Source: JACORV01 sp041484135 (lineage in GTDB: Bacteria; Gemmatimonadota; Gemmatimonadetes; Gemmatimonadales; JACORV01). Taken from it: a stretch of DNA of 64,000 bases. A program made the position numbers and the translations under genes. The notes under the pieces were generated by a model that ran no database searches, had not been told where the DNA came from, and saw only the letters and a list, made by a program, of their open reading frames with translations. The stretch spans positions 1 through 64,000 of the forward strand of contig JBGPHD010000001.1 in NCBI GenBank assembly GCA_041484135.1, given 5' to 3'. Positions 50,422-57,883 of the stretch are shown here, in pieces. The first letter of the stretch is position 1, and the number at the start of each line of letters is the position of its first letter.

Positions 50422-52674
50422 ATGTTCCGACGTCTGCTGCTCACCACCGCCCTGGCCGTTGCGACGGCCGGGACCCTGAACGCCCAAGGCTGGATCGAGC
50501 TGGAGCGGCCCATCAGGCCCGGGATCAATCCCGGGTCCGTGGTGCGCATCAGCTCCAACGTGCGCACCCGGATCGAAGGCCGGGTCGCCAGCGTGGAGGT
50601 CGAAGAGCAGTTCCGCAACGCCGGCGGCGGCATGGCCGAGGGGACGTACATCTACCCGATGCCGGGCGAGGCCGTGTTCCAGAACTTCTCCCTCTGGATC
50701 GGCGAGAACGAAGTTCGCGGCGAGATGATGAACGCCGAGCAGGCGCGCGGCATCTACGAGGAGATCGTCCGCCGGGTGCGCGACCCCGCGCTCCTGACGC
50801 TCGAGGGCTACGGGCTGATCCGCGCCCGCGTCTTCCCGATCCCGCCCGGTGAGACGCGCCGGGTGGTCCTCCGCTACACCCAGCTCCTCCAGCGCAACGG
50901 CGACGCGCTCCGGTTGCGGTACGCCATCGGCAGCCGCGACGCGGGCTCCGGCACCGGCGCGCTGAACGAGGCCGGCGGGCTCCGGGACAACTTCCGCTAC
51001 CGCGTCACCGTGCCGAACGCCGACATCTACGGCACGCCGTACTCCCCGACGCACCGCATCACTTCGCGGCGCTCCGGCGACGACCTCCTGATCACGCTCG
51101 ACTCCAACGCCACCGGCGACGTCGAGCTCTTCATCCCGGTGCGCCGCGGCCTGGTGGGCACCAGCCTCGTCACCTACGCGCCCGGGAGCGAGAACGGGTA
51201 CTTCATGCTGCTCGTCTCGCCGCCGCAGACCGAGGACGGTGCCGTGCAGCCCCGGGACCTCACCCTCGTGGTGGACGTCTCCGGGTCGATGTCGGGCGAC
51301 AAGATCGAGCAGGCCAAGGCCGCGCTCCGTCAGGCGCTCGGCACCCTGCGCGCCGAGGACCGGTTCCGGCTCATCAGCTTCTCGAGCCGCGTGACCAACT
51401 TCCGTGACGGCTTCACGGCCGCGACGGCGGAGAACCTGTCGGCGGCCCGCGCCTTCGTGGACGGGCTCATCGCCGACGGCGGCACCAACATCGCCGGCGC
51501 GCTCGAGGCGGCGCTCGGCAGCACGGTGGCCGAGGAGCGGCTGCCGATCATCGTCTTCGTGACCGACGGCATCCCGTCCGTCGGCGACCAGGCACCCGAG
51601 CACATCGCGCAGACGGCGGGGAGCCACATCGGCCGCGCGCGCATCTTCACCGTGGGCGTCGGCAGCGACGTCAACACCTATCTCCTTGACCGGCTCGCCA
51701 CCGAAGGCCGCGGCACGGCGGAGTACGTCGCGCCCGACGCCAACGTCGAGGTGGCCATGGGCGGGTTACTGGGCAAGATCGCGCATCCGGCGCTCACCAA
51801 CCTCAGGATCGAAGGCGCGCCGGTGACGTTGCAGCAGACCTATCCCTCGCGCCTCCCCGACGTCTTCTTCGGCGAGGAGCTGGTGATCTTCGGCCGGTAT
51901 CAGGGCGAAGCGAACGGCCAGATCACGGTGGTCGGCCAGCGGAACGGCCGCACCGAGCGGTTCACCACCGACGCCGCCTTCCCGGCGAGCGAGACCGACA
52001 ACGCGTTCATCCCGCGGCTCTGGGCCTCGCGCCGCATCGGCGAGCTGACCCGGCAGATCCGCATCGAAGGCGCCACGCCGGCCCTGATCCAGGACGTGCG
52101 TGACCTCGGCCTCCGGTACGGGATCCTCACGGAGTACACGTCGTACCTCGTGCAGGAGCCGACCCCGAGCGTCGGAATGCGTCGCGACGCCCGGCCCAAC
52201 GAAGCGCCTTCGGCGATGCCCGCCAGCCCGGCACTCCAGGGCGGCGCCGGCGCCGCGCGCACCCAGACCGGCCTCGACGCCTTCCAGCGCGCCCGCGCCA
52301 GCTCTTCGATGATGGGAGCGGGCTCCCTCGCCGCCGCCGACCAGGCGGCCGAGACGCGGTTGGGCGAACTGGCCAGCGGCCCCAACCACGGCCGGAACGT
52401 CCGCCGGGTGGGGGGTAAGCTGTTCGTGCAGATCGGGACCGTCTGGACGGACGTCGCGCACCAGGACAGCTTGAGAGTGGAGCAAGTCGCTCCGTTCAGC
52501 GAGGCGTACTTCCAATTGGTGCGCGTCTTGCCGCAGATCGCGCCGTACCTCAGGATCGGTGACGAGGTCCTGGTGGCCGGCCGGCACGCCAGCATCAAGT
52601 TGACGCCCACGGGTGCCACCACCTGGCGGCCGGGGCAGTTGCAGACCCTGGTGAGGGCGTTCCGAGGAGCGTAA
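50422..52674 (+). CDS. Exported VIT and von Willebrand A domain protein
   Basis: Protein of 750 residues. Signal peptide (LLLTTALAVATAGTLNAQ), VIT domain (about 30-170, containing IYPMPGEAVFQNFSLWIG and ARGIYEEIVRRVRDPALL), then a vWA domain with a complete MIDAS site DVSGSMSGDK (about residue 290) and TDGIPS, and a long C-terminal region ending in a small beta domain. VIT/vWA proteins act in adhesion or envelope complexes with bound Mg2+. ATG at 50422 is preceded by GGGAGGT at seven bases. The stop TAA (52672-52674) directly abuts the next gene in the same reading frame. Confidence 0.9.
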   Translation: MFRRLLLTTALAVATAGTLNAQGWIELERPIRPGINPGSVVRISSNVRTRIEGRVASVEVEEQFRNAGGGMAEGTYIYPMPGEAVFQNFSLWIGENEVRGEMMNAEQARGIYEEIVRRVRDPALLTLEGYGLIRARVFPIPPGETRRVVLRYTQLLQRNGDALRLRYAIGSRDAGSGTGALNEAGGLRDNFRYRVTVPNADIYGTPYSPTHRITSRRSGDDLLITLDSNATGDVELFIPVRRGLVGTSLVTYAPGSENGYFMLLVSPPQTEDGAVQPRDLTLVVDVSGSMSGDKIEQAKAALRQALGTLRAEDRFRLISFSSRVTNFRDGFTAATAENLSAARAFVDGLIADGGTNIAGALEAALGSTVAEERLPIIVFVTDGIPSVGDQAPEHIAQTAGSHIGRARIFTVGVGSDVNTYLLDRLATEGRGTAEYVAPDANVEVAMGGLLGKIAHPALTNLRIEGAPVTLQQTYPSRLPDVFFGEELVIFGRYQGEANGQITVVGQRNGRTERFTTDAAFPASETDNAFIPRLWASRRIGELTRQIRIEGATPALIQDVRDLGLRYGILTEYTSYLVQEPTPSVGMRRDARPNEAPSAMPASPALQGGAGAARTQTGLDAFQRARASSSMMGAGSLAAADQAAETRLGELASGPNHGRNVRRVGGKLFVQIGTVWTDVAHQDSLRVEQVAPFSEAYFQLVRVLPQIAPYLRIGDEVLVAGRHASIKLTPTGATTWRPGQLQTLVRAFRGA

Positions 52675-53175
52675 ACGAGCGACATCGGTGAGCTGTACAC
52701 GAAGTATCACGGTTCGCTCGTCCGGCTGCTGTACCGCCGGACGGGCGACCGTGACCATGCGGAGGACCTGGCCCAGGAGGTGTTCGTCAGGGCCATGGAA
52801 GCGCCGCCCCAGAACCCGAAGCCGTGGCTCTTCGCGGTGGCGCTGAACCTGGTGCGCGACGACGGACGTCGCGCGGTGCGGCAGGAACGGAAGCTGGCGC
52901 TGCTCAAGGGCGAGCAGGGTGAGGCCTCGGCGCCGGCCGCGGATGACGAAGTCGAGCGAGGCGAGCGGATCGAGGCGGTGCGGGCGGCGCTGGCGCAGTT
53001 GTCGGAGAACGACCGTGAGGCGCTGCTGCTCAAGGCCGAGGGGTTCAACTACGACGAGATCGCGTCGGCCCTGGGGCTCGCCAAGGGCGCGATCGGGACC
53101 ACCCTGGCGCGCGCGCGACGCCGCCTGGTGGAGGCGTACCGCGCAAAGGGAAGGATGAGGGATGTCGCACGTTGA
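52675..53175 (+). CDS. ECF sigma factor with apparent ACG start
   Basis: Sigma factor of 166 residues. Region 2 begins at once (SDIGELYTKYHGSLVRLLYRR, read in parts, then DHAEDLAQEVFVRAME) and region 4 contains NYDEIASALGLAKGAIGTTLARARRRL. No ATG, GTG or TTG exists between the in-frame TAA at 52672-52674 and the GTG at 52780, which would delete most of region 2. A codon ACG at 52675 sits where ATG is expected and GAGGAG (52664-52669) is five bases ahead. So either a real ACG start, or a T-to-C change or assembly error. It is followed, with a 14-base overlap, by an anti-sigma gene. Confidence 0.8.
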   Translation, partial: TSDIGELYTKYHGSLVRLLYRRTGDRDHAEDLAQEVFVRAMEAPPQNPKPWLFAVALNLVRDDGRRAVRQERKLALLKGEQGEASAPAADDEVERGERIEAVRAALAQLSENDREALLLKAEGFNYDEIASALGLAKGAIGTTLARARRRLVEAYRAKGRMRDVAR

Positions 53176-54622
53176 CGATGGGCAGCTGAACGCGCTCCTG
53201 GACGGAGAGCTCGCCCCGGCCGATGCCCAGGCGATCGAGGCGCACGTCGCCTCGTGCGCCGTGTGCGCCCGGCGGCTCGAGGAGGCGCGGCAGTTCCTGG
53301 CCGAATCGTCGAGCCTGCTCGATGTGCTCGTCCCGCCGGAGCTGCCCGTGGCTCGTCCCGAGGTCCCGGCGCCCGCGGCAGGTCTCGTCGGCGCCACGCC
53401 GGTCGCGCCCGCCCTGGACCTCGCGCCCGCGGTGCCCGCGCCCGCCGCGGGCGGCGAGCGCCGCCCCACCAGGACGGCGAAGGAGGTCGCGCTCGACATC
53501 GACGGCTCCACCCAGAAGAGCCCGGCGATCCGGCCCATCTTCCCGCGCGAAGTGGAGCGCCGCGCCGCGGCCGCCGCCGAGGAGAGCACGAAGGGCGCGC
53601 CCAAACGGCGCGTCGATTGGACGCAGCTCGCCTGGGCGGCGACGGTCGTGCTGGCCATGGGCGTCACGTGGATGGTGAGCGAGATCCGCCACGCCGGCGG
53701 TGCGCCTTCCGCCGAGCGGGTCGCGGTGAACGACGGTGCCTCAACAGCGACGGCGGCGCGCGAGCCGGCGGCCGCGGTCGCCACCGGCCCTGCCGCGGGT
53801 GCCGGCGCGCACCGGCGCGCGGCGCCGCCGCCGCGCGCGGTGGCCACCAAGCCACCTAACGCCCGGGGCAACAAGCCGCTCCCGGCCGAGGACGCGACCC
53901 CGATCGGCCGGACGGGCGCGCTCGCCAGCAGGGCGCGCGACCAGGCCGGATTGGACCGTGCCAGCGCGCCGGCAGCCATGGGCGCGATGCAGGCCCCCGC
54001 CCCGCCCGCGCCGGTCGCTCCCACCACGCCTCGGCAGCAACCGCCGACCGCCGCCGCGAACCAGGAGCGTGGCGAGCGCCTCGCGCCGCCCACCGCCTCG
54101 CCCCTGGCCGGCGCGGCGGGCGTCGGGGGCGCGGGCGCCCCGGCGGCTCCGGCGGCCCGCGCGCCCTCCGCGGACCTGCTCGGACGCGCCGTCCGCCGCG
54201 ACACCGCGCGCGAGGAGGTGCTCACATCCTTCCGCCGTATCACGCTCGACCAGGCGGCGCGCCGCCTTTCCGGCGCCATCCGCCTCATCGACGGGCGTCC
54301 CTGGGACCACGTCGAGGTGGGGCCGGGCCGGCTCGTCCCGGGCTCCGACCGGCTCCATGACGTGGTCCGGGTCTTCTATTTCGACGATCGGGGCCGCCCG
54401 CTGATCCTTGATCAGCAGCGCATCCCCGCGCCGGCGGACACGGCGGGCGAGGCGCGGGCCGCCATCGGGACGCTCGGCATGGCGCCCGGCGACACGTTGG
54501 TCACGACCGCGCCGAGCGGCCTGACGCGCATCCGGTGGCTCGACCGGAAGTACTTCTGGCTGAGCTTGTCGGGGAACATGCCGGCGGACAGCCTGCGCAT
54601 GCTGGTGGTGCGGGTGAGATAA
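53162..54622 (+). CDS. Membrane zinc-finger anti-sigma factor with large periplasmic part
   Basis: Protein of 486 residues. Cytoplasmic zf-HC2 domain with His28-x3-Cys32-x2-Cys35 (HVASCAVC), a Pro/Ala linker, a membrane helix (LAWAATVVLAMGVTWMVSEI, about 160-180), a long Ala/Pro-rich periplasmic stretch and a folded C-terminal domain (about 340-486, FRRITLDQAARRLSGAIRLID in parts, WLDRKYFWLSLSG). It should bind the ECF sigma factor at 52675 and release it when the periplasmic domain senses a signal. ATG at 53162 overlaps the sigma gene by 14 bases. Confidence 0.85.
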   Translation: MSHVDDGQLNALLDGELAPADAQAIEAHVASCAVCARRLEEARQFLAESSSLLDVLVPPELPVARPEVPAPAAGLVGATPVAPALDLAPAVPAPAAGGERRPTRTAKEVALDIDGSTQKSPAIRPIFPREVERRAAAAAEESTKGAPKRRVDWTQLAWAATVVLAMGVTWMVSEIRHAGGAPSAERVAVNDGASTATAAREPAAAVATGPAAGAGAHRRAAPPPRAVATKPPNARGNKPLPAEDATPIGRTGALASRARDQAGLDRASAPAAMGAMQAPAPPAPVAPTTPRQQPPTAAANQERGERLAPPTASPLAGAAGVGGAGAPAAPAARAPSADLLGRAVRRDTAREEVLTSFRRITLDQAARRLSGAIRLIDGRPWDHVEVGPGRLVPGSDRLHDVVRVFYFDDRGRPLILDQQRIPAPADTAGEARAAIGTLGMAPGDTLVTTAPSGLTRIRWLDRKYFWLSLSGNMPADSLRMLVVRVR

Positions 54623-54645
54623 CTCCCTTCAACGCTTTTCTTGCT

Positions 54646-55851
54646 TCAGCTCTTTTCCGGGACCGTCCCCGCCACGATGTGCTTCTGCAGCAGATCGAAC
54701 TCCGCCGCCCGGTCCTGCGAATTCAGGTTCACCATCACCGCGCCCGTCAGCCGGAAGCCCCGCATGTAGAGCGCCGTGAAATTCGGCTCCTGGACGTCGG
54801 GGGAACCCCGGATCTCCACGCTGTCCGGGTTGTCGGTGTCACCGAGCACGTTGATGGTGATGTCGAGCAGGTCGGAGAAGAACGCCGACTGGTGGGTGTA
54901 CGCTTCGCCGGCGCCCGCCATGTTCCGTCCCGCCTGCTTCCCCTGGGCCTGCGCGTTGTCCCAATGCTCGAGCCGCTTGGGCTGCTTGGTGATGGGGTCC
55001 GGGAACCGGGCGATGTCGCCGGCGGCCCAGACGTTCTTGCCCGGGGTCTCGAGCCGGAGATTGACGATGACGCCTCCCCGGTCGATCGAGAAGCCGGAGG
55101 TCGCGAGCCAGTCGGTATTGGGCTCGGCGCCCACCCCCACCACCGCGAGCTGCGCCGGGACCTGCTCGCCGTCATCGGTGATGACCGCCGCGAGCTTGTT
55201 GTCCTGCGCCCGGAACCGCGCCACCCGCACCCCCGTGCGGACCTTGATCCCCTGGCTCTCCAGCAGCTGCTGGAAGAAGGCCGAGAGGCTCGGGTCGGAG
55301 AACCGGGGGTACACGGTCGGCCCGACCTCCAGGACCGTGACCTCGGCGCCCAGATGGCGGATCGTGGCGGCCACCTCCATGCCGATGAACGAGCCACCCA
55401 CCAGCACCACTCTGGTCCCGGGCTTCACCGCCGTCCGGAGCGCATAGCAGTCCTGGAGGGTGCGCAGGTAGAGCACGCCCGGGGTGTCGGCGCCGGGGAC
55501 GGTGAGCTTCCGCGCCCGGCACCCGGTGGCGAGGAGGAGCCGGTCGTAGGAGAGCCGTTCCCCGTTCTCGAGGGTGACGCCCTGCTTGCCGATGTGGACC
55601 GACTTGGCGGTCTGATTGAGCCTGACGGTGACGTGGTTCTTGGGATACCAGGCCGCCTCGTGGATCCGCACGGCCTCGACCTGGTCCTTGCCGGCCAGGA
55701 AGGTCTTCGAGAGGGGGGGCCGATGGTAGGGAAGCTCGCGCTCGGCGGTGAGGAGGGTGATCGGCCCTTCCTCGTCGACCTCGCGGATGCCTTCGATGGC
55801 GCTGGCGGCCGCAAGGCCTCCACCTACGATGATGTACGGCGTCGCTGCCAT
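54646..55851 (-). CDS. FAD-dependent NAD(P)H oxidoreductase (ferredoxin-reductase-like)
   Basis: Flavoprotein of 401 residues in the rubredoxin/ferredoxin reductase or AIF-like class. FAD-binding YIIVGGGLAAASAIEGI (about 6-22), PYHRPPLSK, NAD-binding VVLVGGSFIGMEVAA (about 147-161) and the second FAD site VWAAGDIARFPD (about 270). It would pass electrons from NAD(P)H to a small iron-sulfur protein or oxygenase component. No partner gene is adjacent. ATG at 55851 with a promoter at 55887-55915. It converges with the anti-sigma gene (23-base gap with a stray TTCAACGC motif). Confidence 0.9.
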   Translation of the reverse strand: MAATPYIIVGGGLAAASAIEGIREVDEEGPITLLTAERELPYHRPPLSKTFLAGKDQVEAVRIHEAAWYPKNHVTVRLNQTAKSVHIGKQGVTLENGERLSYDRLLLATGCRARKLTVPGADTPGVLYLRTLQDCYALRTAVKPGTRVVLVGGSFIGMEVAATIRHLGAEVTVLEVGPTVYPRFSDPSLSAFFQQLLESQGIKVRTGVRVARFRAQDNKLAAVITDDGEQVPAQLAVVGVGAEPNTDWLATSGFSIDRGGVIVNLRLETPGKNVWAAGDIARFPDPITKQPKRLEHWDNAQAQGKQAGRNMAGAGEAYTHQSAFFSDLLDITINVLGDTDNPDSVEIRGSPDVQEPNFTALYMRGFRLTGAVMVNLNSQDRAAEFDLLQKHIVAGTVPEKS

Positions 55852-55886
55852 GCCGGCTGGTCCGCCCTGAGGGTGAGGTGGGCACT

Positions 55887-55915
55887 AACTTACGATGGAG
55901 ACGGCGGATAGCCAA
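55887..55915 (-). promoter_or_regulatory. Predicted promoter of the flavoprotein gene
   Basis: TTGGCT (55915-55910), 17-base spacer, TAAGTT (55892-55887) on this strand; leader of about 30 bases to the ATG at 55851. Confidence 0.4.
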
Positions 55916-55971
55916 GACGGGGAAACCGGTGGCCGACCCCCGTCCCCGGACCCGTTTCGTGACCCCGACCC

Positions 55972-56000
55972 TTCCCTGCCCCCCCCCCGCGCAGTAGAAT
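55972..56000 (+). promoter_or_regulatory. Predicted promoter with C10 tract in spacer
   Basis: TTCCCT (55972-55977), 17-base spacer, TAGAAT (55995-56000), then 11 bases to the ATG at 56012. The spacer contains a run of ten C (55979-55988). A change in the run length would change -35/-10 spacing, a known phase-variation layout. The -35 is weak. Confidence 0.4.
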
Positions 56001-56011
56001 GTACGGCCCCC

Positions 56012-57883
56012 ATGCCGACCGAACTCAAGTGCCCGCGCTGCAATGCAGCGGTCCCGGAGACGAGCCGATTCTGCTCGACCTGCGGGGCGGCGGTCACCAA
56101 TCCGGGCGATACGGGGGGGTCCTCTTCCGACCGTCTCAGTGATTCCGGCGCGCTCCAGCTCAAGATCCTGCTGCTCGAGGAAACCAAAGGCGAGTACGAG
56201 ATCGAGGACGAGCTCGGCCGCGGGGGCATGGCGGTGGTCTACAAGGCGCGCGAGGTCCACCTCGCGCGTGAGGTCGCCCTCAAGGTGCTGCCGCCCGAGC
56301 TGACCTTCGGCAAGGGCGCGATCGAGCGCTTCAAGCGTGAGGCAAAGACCGCGGCCGCGCTCGATCATCCCAACATCATCCCGATCTACCGCATCACGCC
56401 CGGCGGCCGGCTCTTCTGGTACGCGATGAAGTTCCTCGAGGGCCACTCGCTCGCGGACATCCTCGAGGAGAAGGGCCTGCTCACCGTCCCCGAGACGGTC
56501 GCCATCCTCGAGCAGGTGGCCGAGGCGCTCGATTACGCCCACCAGCGCAGCGTCATCCACCGGGACGTGAAGCCCGGCAACGTCATGCTCGACGCCCGGG
56601 GCCGGGTCATCATGACCGACTTCGGGATCGCCAAGGAGCTGCAGAGCGGCGCGCTCACCGGCTCGGGCGCGATCCTCGGCACCCCGTATTACATGTCCCC
56701 CGAACAGTGTCGCGGCGGGACCCTCACCGGCGCGGCGGACCAGTACTCACTTGGCATCATGGCGTACCAGATGCTGAGCGGCCACCTGCCCTTCGAGGCC
56801 GAGTCCGCGATCGACCTCTTGCACAAGCACTGCGTGGAGCCGCCGCCCCCGCTCGAGGCGCTGCTGCCTTCGCTCCCCAAGCACGTCATCGCCGCGGTGA
56901 ACCGCTCGGTGTCGAAGAAGGCGGAGGAGCGCTACCCCACGGTCACGGCGTTCGTGAACGCGATGAAGGGCCAGGCCACGGTCGGCCAGGGGGACGCGAC
57001 GCTGATCATGCACCGGCGCGCGTCGGTCAAGGCGAAGCTCAGCGAGCTCGCGACGGCCCAGAAGAAGCCGTCGAGGCTCAGGTCCATCGGGCAGCTCGTG
57101 GTCGGGATCGTGGCGGTGGGCGGTCTCGTGGCCGGCAGCGTCTGGTTCGCCACGCGCGGCCAGGAGAGCGCGCCCCAGGCCGGCGCGCCGGCGCCGCAGC
57201 GGACCGACAGCGCGACCCCGGCGCCGGTGCCGGCCGCCCCGACGACGGGCCTGGTCACGGTCGAGAGCCTGCCCGCCGGCGGCAAGGTCACGATCGACGG
57301 GCGCGACACGACGGGCGCGTCGTTCACGTTGAGCAAGGGCCCGCACGTTCTCGGTCTTTTGGCGACGGGCTTCGAACCGATGGTTGATTCGGTGACGCTG
57401 GCCGGCGGCGATACCAGCCGGGTGGTGTTCAACGCGCGCCGGCTCACGCCGCCGCCGGCGCCCAGGAACGACCGTGCCGCCGCGGACCGCGCGGCCGGCG
57501 CGCGCCGTGACTCCATCAACCGGGCCAACAGGCTCGCTGCGACGGCACGCGCCGAATCGGTCCGCCGCGCCAACCGCACCCGCGATTCCCTCGCCGCGAT
57601 AGCGACGCGGGCCCGCCGCGACTCCGCCACCGCCCCGCCGGTCGCCGCCGGGAAGGGTTACGTGCGCGTGACGCTGACCGGTGGCTTCGGCGACATCACG
57701 GTGGACGGCGCCCCCCGGCGTTCGGGCCTCGGTTGGGCAGACTCCCTCCCCGCTGGCGGCCACGTGATCTCGGTCACTCGCGCCGGCGGGTGGACCGCTG
57801 AGCCGGCGTCGCGCCGGATCACCGTGCGCGCGGGCCAGGACCAGACCTTCACTTTCGTTATGCGCCCGCCGAGCACTCCGTGA
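56012..57883 (+). CDS. Membrane Ser/Thr protein kinase with PEGA-type repeats
   Basis: Kinase of 623 residues. N-terminal zinc ribbon (CPRCNAAVPETSRFCSTCG, residues 7-25), kinase domain with GRGGMAVVYKA, VIHRDVKPGNVML, MTDFGIAKE and PYYMSPEQ, then a membrane helix (about 355-375). The outer part has a PEGA-like module (VTVESLPAGGKVTIDGRD), a basic helical stretch rich in Arg/Asp/Ser (about 490-560) and a second PEGA-like module (GGFGDITVDGAPRRS). ATG at 56012 starts the zinc ribbon; an upstream in-frame start at 55895 would add a Pro/Asp-rich piece and lose the promoter. It is coupled by GTGA to the propeller protein. Confidence 0.9.
   Translation: MPTELKCPRCNAAVPETSRFCSTCGAAVTNPGDTGGSSSDRLSDSGALQLKILLLEETKGEYEIEDELGRGGMAVVYKAREVHLAREVALKVLPPELTFGKGAIERFKREAKTAAALDHPNIIPIYRITPGGRLFWYAMKFLEGHSLADILEEKGLLTVPETVAILEQVAEALDYAHQRSVIHRDVKPGNVMLDARGRVIMTDFGIAKELQSGALTGSGAILGTPYYMSPEQCRGGTLTGAADQYSLGIMAYQMLSGHLPFEAESAIDLLHKHCVEPPPPLEALLPSLPKHVIAAVNRSVSKKAEERYPTVTAFVNAMKGQATVGQGDATLIMHRRASVKAKLSELATAQKKPSRLRSIGQLVVGIVAVGGLVAGSVWFATRGQESAPQAGAPAPQRTDSATPAPVPAAPTTGLVTVESLPAGGKVTIDGRDTTGASFTLSKGPHVLGLLATGFEPMVDSVTLAGGDTSRVVFNARRLTPPPAPRNDRAAADRAAGARRDSINRANRLAATARAESVRRANRTRDSLAAIATRARRDSATAPPVAAGKGYVRVTLTGGFGDITVDGAPRRSGLGWADSLPAGGHVISVTRAGGWTAEPASRRITVRAGQDQTFTFVMRPPSTP

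Noticed and set aside
52672..52677. Stop-codon readthrough fusing the VIT/vWA protein to the sigma factor
   Set aside because: The vWA protein is exported and the sigma factor must be cytosolic; a well-placed GAGGAG argues for separate initiation. Kept only as a remote alternative.
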